A stretch of 64,000 bases of DNA from Pirellula staleyi DSM 6068 (GTDB lineage Bacteria; Planctomycetota; Planctomycetia; Pirellulales; Pirellulaceae): contig CAMCMB010000002.1 of the NCBI GenBank assembly GCA_945875845.1, positions 123,936 through 187,935 of the forward strand, given 5' to 3'. The notes beneath the pieces are model-generated. The model saw nothing but the letters and a program-made list of their open reading frames with translations. It had not been told where the DNA came from and ran no database searches. The translations under genes were made by a program, and so were the position numbers. How positions within the stretch are numbered: the first letter of the stretch is position 1; each line of letters starts with the position of its first letter. Shown piece after piece: positions 17,982 through 26,949 of this stretch.

Positions 17982-20900
17982 GTGGTTCCAACCTCGGTTC
18001 AACTTTGGGAGAGAATTCAGGCAGCCGGGCTTGCAACAGCCGAACAATGCCGCCAATGGGTCATCGATATTTCGCGGGCTGGGGCACCCGATAAACTTCA
18101 GGATCCGACGAGCTTGGCCTCCGAATTGATTCGACTCGGAAAGATCACTCCGTTTCAGGCAAACGTCCTTTTTCATGGTTTGGCCATCCCTCTTTCGATT
18201 GGTCCTTATCGACTTGAAAGATCTCTAGAACAGGAACTCGGCAAGAATTGGTTTGAGGTTGACGAAACGAAACGCTCAAAGTCAGTTCACCGCTGGATGT
18301 ACCTGATCGTTCCAGAGTCATTCCGCGAACCCGAAAAACGCGAATGCCCACCCAGTCTGGGCTTAGCCGAAAAGCATGTCAATGTTTCACATCCTTCGTT
18401 AGACGAATGGTCTTTTGCAGGCTTGTCCGACATCAATGTCGTCGCGGTTTGTACTCCGATAGGGGGCCGACCCTTGGCGTCGTCGTTGACGCATAAACCG
18501 ATGAGCTGGAACGAAACCGCCGTCATGGTGGAGCAGATCGCAGCGGGGCTTCAAAAGTTGCATGACGCTGGACTCGTGCATGGTCGAATTAGCGCTGAAT
18601 CGGTTTGGCGCGTTGAGGATGGCGTTTTCGTTTTGAGACGCGATCCGCTCTTTCCGGTTTCAAACCCCTACGTCGGCAAAGGAGCTTCGGTCCTTGGTGA
18701 CATTGACGAGGAGTTGCTCTCGGTATCTGCTCCAGAGCTGACGCTACCGGGCACCAAGCATACCGTTCAAACTGATTTGTATGCGTTAGGATGTTTGTGG
18801 TATCGAGCCCTTACCGCAAGGAAGCTTTTCGAAGATAAAGTGGATGGTTCTTCGCAATCTTGGGCGCGCGCCCACTCACTTGAAAGGTTTGATTCGTTTT
18901 TATCGGAATCGAAGCAGAATACACTTCAGCGATGCCTTGCTCACTTGCTCGCGAAGAATCCAAAATCACGATTTGCAACGGCGAGTGATGTTATCAGAGC
19001 AATTGAGTTTGCGCTCACCGTTCCTGCGGTCGTTTTACAACCAGAACAAGACGATGCGCCGGTTGTCGCGTTTTTGGTTGGCGAACCCGCGACGGAAGTG
19101 ACTGCAAAGGCAGTTAGGAACTCGCCGAAGGATGATGCCCGGCCAGTGCCCGAACAGGCCCGGCCAGTGCCCGAACAGGCCCGGCCAGTGCCCGGTGTTG
19201 CGCAATCGTTGCCCAAGGTCGTCGAAAAGTCCGCCTCGGCCAAAAACCCTGAGGCCAAAAACCCTGAGGCCAAAAAACCTGAGGCCAGAAAACCTGAGGG
19301 CAAAAAACCTGAGGGCAGAAACGGTGGGGCCAAGACAACGAAGAAGAAGAAATCGAAGAAGTCCCGACCTGTTTGGCTGTTGCCATCCATGATTGGCGTA
19401 GCATGTCTTTTTTTAGGGGTGCTTATTTTCACGCTTACCCAAAATGGACGCTCGACAATACCAGTCAAGGGACAAACGAGTGCTGTCGTTGATAACATTG
19501 GGAATCCTGAGAAAACAGGTGATGGCTCAAAATCGCAACCGTCCAATAGTGCATCCGTCGGGAAAAATACGACAACCCAGGGAACCAAACCCATCGATCC
19601 GATCGCTGAGTATTTTTCGGTCGTTACCGACGATGGGAAAGTGCTTTGGGCGCCACCGCATGCGGGCTCCCCTTATTCATTAGAGCTATTGCCTGCGGGC
19701 CTTGAAGGGATCGTATTTGTTTCCGGAAAGGTGTGGCACATGCAGGGAGAATTAGCCAATGTGGGTAAGTGGTGGCTGGCTTCCCAGCCTGCCTTAGCGA
19801 AAGGTTTTGAGGCCTATCCTATGTTGAGTGACGAACGCATCGAGTCCGTTGCGATCGCGTTGTATCCAAGCAAGCAGTCAGGAATTCCGCAGGCACTCTT
19901 TCGACTTAATCTCAAGGCAACGACGAGCATCGATTCTATCGCCAACGCATTGCCGAACTTCTCCATGCAATTGTTTGATTCAAAAGGGGGGCGAAAGCAG
20001 GGACTGTGGAGCAATGAAGCAAATTCGGATGCGGTCGCAGTCGCCATGGAAGAGCTTCAAACAGACCGTTCCGCCATGATCAAACGGATAACAATAGGTC
20101 CACAGGAATTGGTGGCTACGCTGTCCGAGCTGAACGGAGGCGCCGCGCCGCTTCGTCGCCAGCTCGAAACGTTATTGCTGTCTACCGATAGCCGGGCGGA
20201 TATTTCTCTTTTGTTTGCTCCAAGTTTCTTGGTCGGAGATGCACGGGAATTACTTGCCGCTGTTCCGTCCGGACAAGCTCTTATGAAGGCGAGTATCGAT
20301 GAAACAATGCAAGCGGTGTTGCTCACGACAACCTTGGAGCCGCGTTGGTATACGGAGTTGCGAATGATTGGATCAGAAACGCGCGATGCGGGTAAGTTCG
20401 CTTTATCGCTCAAGCAAAAGCTCGAGAAGCTACCTGATGAGATCGAAAGTGGAATGCTCAACGCGACCGTTCATCCCTATTGGCGAGCTCTGGCGATGCG
20501 ATACCCGCAGATGCTCCGCAGCTTGAACAAGTACGGGCGATTTGGCATTGAGGACGGCCAAGTGGTTGCTAACCTTTACTTGCCGTCGGATGCAATTAGC
20601 AATCTGGCAGTCACAAGTTGGATGGCGATGAAGTTTCCGGTGGGGACAAGCAATCCTTCCGTGACGACGACGATCAAACCAGCAGTGAAACCGCAATCCA
20701 AAACGATCGATGAAATACTTGATTCCAAGATCAGTGTCGCGTTTGAGCAAGAGTCACTTGAGTCCGCGTTGCAATTGATTGCTGGCGAGGTCACCGACTC
20801 GGTGCTCTCCGGAGCGCCGATCTCAATGGCAATCAACGGGACAGCCTTTCAAAAGGGAGGAATCACTCGCAATCAGCAAATTCGCGCATTCAAGCAGACT

Positions 20901-21110
20901 GCGATTCCGTTGCGGACGATACTTACGGATCTGGTACGTCGTGCCAATCCTGTTACGACCGTTCAATCGCCCACCGAGCCGGATCAGAAGGTTGTATGGG
21001 TCGTTCTTGACGATGCGGCGAGTGCTGTCAAGAAGAAGATCGAGCTAACAACTAGGCTTTGGACAGAAGAGAATCAAGTTGCGTTGCCAAGTGAATTCAT
21101 TGCCAAGTGA
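17982..21110 (+). CDS. Kinase-fold (probable pseudokinase) protein with low-complexity linker, TM segment and large C-terminal region
   Basis: GTG start. Kinase-like helical region (LHDAGLVHGRISAESVWR...TDLYALGCLWYRALT) but HGR instead of HRD and no DFG or glycine loop; TM VWLLPSMIGVACLFLGVLIFTL. Confidence 0.75.
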   Translation: MVPTSVQLWERIQAAGLATAEQCRQWVIDISRAGAPDKLQDPTSLASELIRLGKITPFQANVLFHGLAIPLSIGPYRLERSLEQELGKNWFEVDETKRSKSVHRWMYLIVPESFREPEKRECPPSLGLAEKHVNVSHPSLDEWSFAGLSDINVVAVCTPIGGRPLASSLTHKPMSWNETAVMVEQIAAGLQKLHDAGLVHGRISAESVWRVEDGVFVLRRDPLFPVSNPYVGKGASVLGDIDEELLSVSAPELTLPGTKHTVQTDLYALGCLWYRALTARKLFEDKVDGSSQSWARAHSLERFDSFLSESKQNTLQRCLAHLLAKNPKSRFATASDVIRAIEFALTVPAVVLQPEQDDAPVVAFLVGEPATEVTAKAVRNSPKDDARPVPEQARPVPEQARPVPGVAQSLPKVVEKSASAKNPEAKNPEAKKPEARKPEGKKPEGRNGGAKTTKKKKSKKSRPVWLLPSMIGVACLFLGVLIFTLTQNGRSTIPVKGQTSAVVDNIGNPEKTGDGSKSQPSNSASVGKNTTTQGTKPIDPIAEYFSVVTDDGKVLWAPPHAGSPYSLELLPAGLEGIVFVSGKVWHMQGELANVGKWWLASQPALAKGFEAYPMLSDERIESVAIALYPSKQSGIPQALFRLNLKATTSIDSIANALPNFSMQLFDSKGGRKQGLWSNEANSDAVAVAMEELQTDRSAMIKRITIGPQELVATLSELNGGAAPLRRQLETLLLSTDSRADISLLFAPSFLVGDARELLAAVPSGQALMKASIDETMQAVLLTTTLEPRWYTELRMIGSETRDAGKFALSLKQKLEKLPDEIESGMLNATVHPYWRALAMRYPQMLRSLNKYGRFGIEDGQVVANLYLPSDAISNLAVTSWMAMKFPVGTSNPSVTTTIKPAVKPQSKTIDEILDSKISVAFEQESLESALQLIAGEVTDSVLSGAPISMAINGTAFQKGGITRNQQIRAFKQTAIPLRTILTDLVRRANPVTTVQSPTEPDQKVVWVVLDDAASAVKKKIELTTRLWTEENQVALPSEFIAK
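19137..19195. repeat. In-frame 21-bp tandem repeat encoding ARPVPEQ
   Basis: GCCCGGCCAGTGCCCGAACAG x2 plus a partial third copy. Confidence 0.92.
19239..19322. repeat. In-frame 15-bp tandem repeat encoding (A/G)K(N/K)PE
   Basis: GCCAAAAACCCTGAG and variants, about five units. Confidence 0.92.
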
Positions 21111-21124
21111 ATTCATTGCCAAGT
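21084..21124. repeat. 16-bp tandem repeat spanning the stop codon of the pseudokinase gene
   Basis: TTGCCAAGTGAATTCA x2 plus partial TTGCCAAGT; the in-frame TGA at 21108-21110 lies in the repeat. Confidence 0.92.
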
Positions 21125-21191
21125 AGGCCATGAGTTTATCATCGTCGCCTTTCGCTGCGCGAAAGACGCGTTCTCCGTCGGATAGGTTATC

Positions 21192-21390
21192 GTAACCCGA
21201 CGCATGACGGCTTGTTGATTTAGTGAAGTCATTATTGGTTGAGGGAGATATGACGGACTTCCAAGTCCGTCAATGGGGAATTCGACGGACTTGGAAGTCC
21301 GTCGTACCATTAAATCAACAAGCCGGTGAGCGAGGGATTGCAGTCGGCTCCTCGCTGCAGTCGGCTCCTCGCTTACGGGCACGGGTTACC
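21192..21390. repeat. Nested compound palindromic element, copy 2 (inner 118-bp module 21208-21325; outer module inverted relative to copy 1)
   Basis: Inner module nearly identical and same orientation as 8573-8690. The right flank (GTGAGCGAGGGATTGCAGTC...CTCGCTTACGGG...GGGTTACC) is the reverse complement of copy 1's left flank. Confidence 0.9.
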
Positions 21391-21591
21391 ATCGCGTGGC
21401 ACGAGGGTGCTCGTGAATCCATGGGCGAGACCCTCATGTTTACCCACATCTTTTGATCTTGTTCCCCTCGCCCTTCGCCCTAGCATGAAGGCAACGATCC
21501 CCTGGGGTTAACCGGCGAGACCCCATGCCACTTTCGAATACCCCCTTGTTCACAGCCTAGGCGTAGAAGGCGACTGAAGTGAATTGTCGCT

Positions 21592-21855
21592 TTAGCGCGA
21601 GATAATGAACTGGAGAACACCGGCTAGGCCGAATAGCGAGAGGCATGCGAAAGCGAGTGCGATCCAATACAAGAAGCGTCCCGGATAGGTGAGCCCGGTC
21701 TCTTCTGCAAGTTGAAAAACACTTTGCTCCGCTTGTTGCATCGAAAGCCCAAGCTCGTCGCGATAAAGGTGCACGGCCTCTGCCCAATGCCCTTGTTGGA
21801 TCAAATGTGTTGCCAATGAATCTAAGTTGGACATGCTTTGTTTGTGGACTGCCAT
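21592..21855 (-). CDS. Small hypothetical protein with C-terminal TM segment
   Basis: 87-aa ORF with a coherent TM helix (FLYWIALAFACLSLFGLAGVLQFII). Start could be 21834 (MSNLDS). Confidence 0.55.
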   Translation of the reverse strand: MAVHKQSMSNLDSLATHLIQQGHWAEAVHLYRDELGLSMQQAEQSVFQLAEETGLTYPGRFLYWIALAFACLSLFGLAGVLQFIISR

Positions 21856-22089
21856 CCCTGTTAATTTGAGTGATTTGGGATGGCTAGTACGTTTGCGTAA
21901 ATGAGGAGCTGAAAAGTTGTCAAAACGCGGTTACCTCAGCGAGGTTTATTGGCATCGGCACCTTGGAATTGCAGACTTAAGTCAAACCTTCGTCTTGAGA
22001 CGATTTTTTTGAAGTCCTATACTCCCGTGGCGTAACAAGCATTCCTGTACGAAACATTCGGCATTCGAAAACCCAATGAACTCAAGCCC

Positions 22090-25000
22090 ATGGAGAGCGG
22101 CTCGGTAGTGGAACGGACTCCCCTGACCGATTCAAACCGAAATTCTCGACCCAATATCTTGAACGCGATTTTTTTTAAGCAATCGTTGTTCCAGACGCGG
22201 TCGCGTCGCTCGGACGCCACGTCAACTGCTCACTTCGTGGGTGGTTCTTGGGCGATTGCGCTTGGACTGATCGCCCTTGTGTTTTCCGATGTCGTGTGTT
22301 CTGAATCGTTCCTTTCACGGTGCTCGTCCGCAGAGGTCGGTTTGCCCCTTTCCGATCCAAAATTTGCGATCGATGTTTTTGCGCATTCCGCGACGAAACG
22401 CACGCAAGGGATTTATGAGGTTGTCACTTTGACTGGCGGAGTCCGCATTTATCAAGGAGCGTTTGCTGCGACCTGCGAGACCGCTCACCTTTGGATCGAT
22501 CGATCTCAGCCTGAGTTAAATCGAAACGCGAAGGAGTCCGGGGATGCTAGTGAGCCACTGGCCAAAAAGATCATCATTCAAACCATCGGCAACAGCGATG
22601 TGCGTTGGTCGGATGAGCAACGGCTTCAAGATGACCAATGGATGGGTAGACTGTTTAGTCATTTCGATGTTGGTTTTCATGCGGACACTTGGGTTGAGCC
22701 GACTGGAGCGGAACCGGATCTGAATTGGAATGCGCGAAGTCCAGTGACGAATGCATTAGCATGGACATCAGCCGACATCGCATCTCACACCCGTCTTGCG
22801 TCTCAAATAGCGGGGCTTTCCGCAAGTGGAAATGGCGAGTCGTTGCCGGGCCCTGTTGTTCAATCCCCTCCACGTGGTGGAATGGAGATTCCCAACAACG
22901 CACAAGGCCAAGGCCTGACTATCGGAAACTCTCAGTTAGGCGGAACGGTACTTGATGCCGGCTCGTTGCCTCTCTTTGAGTCCATTCAATCGCCCACCGC
23001 AGCCCTAGCGAATCCTGAGCCCGTTCAGGCGTTTCAGGTTCCTAATACATTTGGACCTGCTCCTGTGGTCGCACCCGTTGCCTTGTCTGGACCTGTTTCG
23101 CCTGGTAGGCAGAGCATTGGAGCTCGATCCTTTAAATTCAGTGGACGTGGTGGGGTCGAGCCTGAACTGAAAATCAGGAATAGGCCTGAGAACGGCGATT
23201 CGGTGGTCACAATCACGCGAGGTATTCGGTTGATGTTTGAAGGAGCGTCCATTCAAACTAGTTCCGGCCCCTTGGACGTCGGCACTGTGCTCATCGAAGC
23301 GGACAGAGCCGTCATTTGGACCTCAAACTTGACGCGGCTTATGTCCGAAAAAATCGATGACTTGCCAGTCGAAGTGTACATCGAAGGGAACGTAGTTTTC
23401 CAGCAAGGTCAGCGCAGAATCTACGCGGATCGAATGTATTACAACGTTCAAGCGGAATATGGAATGATTCTAGGCGCCGAAATGTTGACTCCTGCGCCTC
23501 AGTACGAAGGGCTGGTTCGGCTGAAGGCGGATGTGATTCAGCAACGATCGCGAGAAAACTTTTTAGCCTATGGAGCTGCATTGACAAGCAGTCGCCTGGG
23601 GGTCCCTCGCTATTGGTTGCAATCGGATCGCATCGAGTTGACCGACAAAAAGTCCGAAGCTCGTACGTCGTTATTTGGGATGCCCGTCGCAGGTCAACTT
23701 GGCAATCAAACGGGTATGCAAGCCAAAGGACGTCACAATTGCGTTTATATCGAGGGTATTCCGGTTGCGTACTGGCCTGTATTCAACACCAATATCGATA
23801 CGTCTAGCTTCTATTTGAGCGGACTCGCATACAAAAATGATAGGATTTTCGGCCAACAATTCTTCGTCGACTGGGATGCCTATCAGATCTTTGGCTTGCA
23901 AGCGGTTGATGGTACTCAATGGAATTTCTCTACTGACTATTTGAGCAAACGTGGCTTCGCGGTCGGCACGAATTTCAACTACAACGTTCCGGATTTGTTG
24001 CACGGGCCGGCGCGAGGTAACCTCGACATCTGGGGCCTCTCTGATAAGGGACTCGACTATCTAGGATCCGATCGAATCGACCTCCTTCCCGAACGTGACC
24101 CGCGAGGACGACTTGCCTTCCAGCATCGCCAGGATCTAACGCCCGACACGGAGTTGTGGGCCGAGGTGGGACTGATCAGCGATCGCAATTTCCTAGAGCA
24201 GTATTTTGAACAGGAGTGGGATACGCACAAAGATTACTCTACGGCCTTGCGTTTGCGCCAGTATTATGATCAGCAGATGTTCGACTTGTCGGGACAGGTT
24301 CGCATCAATCCGTTTTTCACGGAGAACCAATGGTTGCCACGTCTGGATCACTATTGGCTTGGGCAGTCGGTTGGAGACGTATTGACTTACTATTCCCACT
24401 CCTATGTTGGCTATGCTCGGCAGGAAGTTGCAAGCACTCCGCTTAACCCCGCAGATGCGGCCAAGTTTCAGTTGCAACCTTGGGAAGTCGAAGCGTCGGG
24501 TTTAGTGGCGGTCACACGCCAGGAGTTAAGCTTGCCATTCGATACGGGCTACTACAAGTTTGTGCCGTTTATCTCGGGCGAGGCAGGTACATGGGGAGAA
24601 GACGTAAATGGTCAGCAGATCTCGCGGCTGACCGGCCAAGCTGGATTGAGATCGTCGCTGCCAGTGGTACGCGTGTTCCCAGACGTGCAAAGCAGCGTTC
24701 TCAACCTCAATGGACTTGCTCACAAAGTGAACTTCGAAAGTGAATTCCTGTATGCGGACACAACGCAAGACCTGAATTTATTTCCACTCTACAATCCGAT
24801 TGATGATAATTCACAAGAACACTTTCGACGCCGGCTTGTATTCAATACCTTCGGAGGCGTGCTACCGCCCCAATTTGATGCGACCAATTATGCGGCAAGG
24901 CAAGCGATGCAAAGGTACGTTTCTGCCTCCAGTTCTGAAATCGTAACCAATCAAGCCCAATCGCGCACCGGTATCCATCAGCGGTGGCAGACCAAGCGAG

Positions 25001-25557
25001 GTGTCCCTGGACGTGAGCGTATTGCCGATGTTGTCGCACTTGACGTAGATGCCATTTTCTTTGCCAAACCCGATCGAGACAATTTTGGCAAAGAAGTGGG
25101 CGGCATCAACTATGATTTCCGATATCACATCGGTGATCGCGTCACGCTGCTCAGCGACGGGTACTACGACTTGTTCGAGTCAGGACTCAAGGCCACAACC
25201 GTCGCCACGTTGCTTTCAAGACCGGGGCGAGGCGACGTTTACTTCGGAGCAACGAGCCTCTCTGGGCCCGTGAGTTCCTTTGTTCTTTCGACTACGATCA
25301 ACTACCGACTCAATGATAAATGGCTCGCGATGGGTGGGACCTCGGTGGATCTTGGTTCTACGGGTACCGTTGGGCGATCCATAGGTCTAACACGCATCGG
25401 CGAATCGTTCCTTATACGAGTTGGAGCGTCTTTCGATTCCGGCCGCGACAACGCGTCGTACTCTTTCAGCATCGAACCTCGATTCTTTCAAACCAAGGGT
25501 TTGAATGCAGTCGCTGGACAGTTGATTCCTCCTGCTGGACTGTATGGCCTCGAGTAA
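22090..25557 (+). CDS. LptD/OstA-like outer-membrane protein
   Basis: Long barrel-like protein with an OstA-type region (VYIEGNVVFQQGQRRIYADRMYYNVQAEYGMILGAEM...) and many aromatic strands (YFEQEWDTHKDYSTALRLRQYYDQQMFDLSGQVRINPF). Confidence 0.72.
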   Translation: MESGSVVERTPLTDSNRNSRPNILNAIFFKQSLFQTRSRRSDATSTAHFVGGSWAIALGLIALVFSDVVCSESFLSRCSSAEVGLPLSDPKFAIDVFAHSATKRTQGIYEVVTLTGGVRIYQGAFAATCETAHLWIDRSQPELNRNAKESGDASEPLAKKIIIQTIGNSDVRWSDEQRLQDDQWMGRLFSHFDVGFHADTWVEPTGAEPDLNWNARSPVTNALAWTSADIASHTRLASQIAGLSASGNGESLPGPVVQSPPRGGMEIPNNAQGQGLTIGNSQLGGTVLDAGSLPLFESIQSPTAALANPEPVQAFQVPNTFGPAPVVAPVALSGPVSPGRQSIGARSFKFSGRGGVEPELKIRNRPENGDSVVTITRGIRLMFEGASIQTSSGPLDVGTVLIEADRAVIWTSNLTRLMSEKIDDLPVEVYIEGNVVFQQGQRRIYADRMYYNVQAEYGMILGAEMLTPAPQYEGLVRLKADVIQQRSRENFLAYGAALTSSRLGVPRYWLQSDRIELTDKKSEARTSLFGMPVAGQLGNQTGMQAKGRHNCVYIEGIPVAYWPVFNTNIDTSSFYLSGLAYKNDRIFGQQFFVDWDAYQIFGLQAVDGTQWNFSTDYLSKRGFAVGTNFNYNVPDLLHGPARGNLDIWGLSDKGLDYLGSDRIDLLPERDPRGRLAFQHRQDLTPDTELWAEVGLISDRNFLEQYFEQEWDTHKDYSTALRLRQYYDQQMFDLSGQVRINPFFTENQWLPRLDHYWLGQSVGDVLTYYSHSYVGYARQEVASTPLNPADAAKFQLQPWEVEASGLVAVTRQELSLPFDTGYYKFVPFISGEAGTWGEDVNGQQISRLTGQAGLRSSLPVVRVFPDVQSSVLNLNGLAHKVNFESEFLYADTTQDLNLFPLYNPIDDNSQEHFRRRLVFNTFGGVLPPQFDATNYAARQAMQRYVSASSSEIVTNQAQSRTGIHQRWQTKRGVPGRERIADVVALDVDAIFFAKPDRDNFGKEVGGINYDFRYHIGDRVTLLSDGYYDLFESGLKATTVATLLSRPGRGDVYFGATSLSGPVSSFVLSTTINYRLNDKWLAMGGTSVDLGSTGTVGRSIGLTRIGESFLIRVGASFDSGRDNASYSFSIEPRFFQTKGLNAVAGQLIPPAGLYGLE

Positions 25558-25800
25558 AAAACGGGCCACTTGTATCCGAGACTATTTTTGAAAGAAGTAC
25601 TTAATCTATTTTTGTTCCTGCCCTTACTCGTTTCCGTTCCCGAACTTTTTTAGATTCGTGTGCGATTAGCGAAGATTAGCGTTCTAAAAGCAATCTATTG
25701 GGGGGACTTATGTTGCCGAAGCAACAGGGCTAGGGGGTTAACCGTTTGCCCTGATCGAATACAATGTGAGCACCAGTTAAGTTCCTCGTTGGAGAATACC

Positions 25801-26940
25801 ATGTCGTTTTTGCGTACCACCCTCGTTGCCTTCATTCCCGTTACTCTTGTCGCGTTCGCTGGAGTTACTTGGCTCAGCCAACCCTTTGCAGCGGTTGTCT
25901 CAGAAAAACTTGGGGTTGGCTCGGTCGCTCCAAAACTCAACGTGGAACACTGGGTCCAGAATGGGAACGGCAAATTCCCCAAGGTCACCACCTTTCAGGC
26001 CGGTAAAGTATACGTTGTCGAGTTTTGGGCGACGACTTGTGGTCCTTGTGTTCAGAGCATGCCGCATTTGGCTGCCTTGCAAACCAAGTTTGCGGACAAG
26101 GGGCTTCAAATTGTTAGCATCAGCAGCGAGCCGCTCGAAACCGTCAAAGACTTTCTGACGAACCAAGTGGATGATGGGACCGGAAAAAAGACGACGATTG
26201 ATGAGTTGACGAAGGCCTACTGCTTGACAACCGACCCAGACGGTTCATGTGATGCCGACTATATGTTAGCGGCCGAACAAAACGGCATACCTTGCTCGTT
26301 CATTGTGGGCAAAGACTCCAAAATCGAATGGATCGGTCATCCGATGGAGATGGACTCAATTCTGGAGTCTGTTCTCAACGATTCCTGGGACCGCACGAAA
26401 TATATCGCCGAACAAAAGCTTTTGGAGGAAATTCAAACGACGGTTGGAAGCCTTGCAAGAAAAAAGAAGTATGCAGAAGCCGCCACCGCGATCGATGGAT
26501 TCCTGGCGAAAGTCTCTGACAAACGCCTTCAATTCGGGTTGTACAAGTCGAAGATTGAAATGCAACTGCTCGCAAAATCCGATATCAAGCAGCTGACAAA
26601 GACGTACAGTGATCTGTTTGCAAGTTGCGAAAGCGAACCGCTGTTCGTCCAGGATGTGGCTTGGAGTGCGTTTGAGAAATACACCGAAAACAAATTCGAT
26701 AGCAAGGAGATCATTCGAATGTCGATCTCGGCGGTCGAAAAAGCTTTGGTTGAAGTGCAGGGCGCAGAAAAAGCAAACATGCATGACACGGTTGCTAGAC
26801 TTCATTTTGCAATCGGAAATCTTGATGCGGCGATCAAGGCGCAACTGCAAGCCGTGATGCTATCGGATGGGAGCGATCAAGGAAGCTTCAAGGAGTTTCT
26901 TGAAGAACTGAAGATGGAATCCGAGAAAGTGAAAAAGTAA
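25801..26940 (+). CDS. TlpA-like thioredoxin-fold protein with C-terminal helical extension
   Basis: FWATTCGPCVQSMPHLAALQTKFADKGLQIVSISSE, N-terminal signal/TM, start at MSFLRTTL. Confidence 0.85.
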   Translation: MSFLRTTLVAFIPVTLVAFAGVTWLSQPFAAVVSEKLGVGSVAPKLNVEHWVQNGNGKFPKVTTFQAGKVYVVEFWATTCGPCVQSMPHLAALQTKFADKGLQIVSISSEPLETVKDFLTNQVDDGTGKKTTIDELTKAYCLTTDPDGSCDADYMLAAEQNGIPCSFIVGKDSKIEWIGHPMEMDSILESVLNDSWDRTKYIAEQKLLEEIQTTVGSLARKKKYAEAATAIDGFLAKVSDKRLQFGLYKSKIEMQLLAKSDIKQLTKTYSDLFASCESEPLFVQDVAWSAFEKYTENKFDSKEIIRMSISAVEKALVEVQGAEKANMHDTVARLHFAIGNLDAAIKAQLQAVMLSDGSDQGSFKEFLEELKMESEKVKK

Positions 26941-26949
26941 CGAAACGAG

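Noticed and set aside
19137-19322. Regularly spaced repeats considered as a CRISPR array
   Set aside because: Units are contiguous 21-bp and 15-bp coding repeats with no spacers; no cas genes nearby.
18941-19594. 217-aa minus-strand ORF with repeated FLASGFLPSG units
   Set aside because: It is the antisense reading of the in-frame AKNPE/ARPVPEQ tandem repeats in the pseudokinase gene; long ORFs are expected opposite such repeats.
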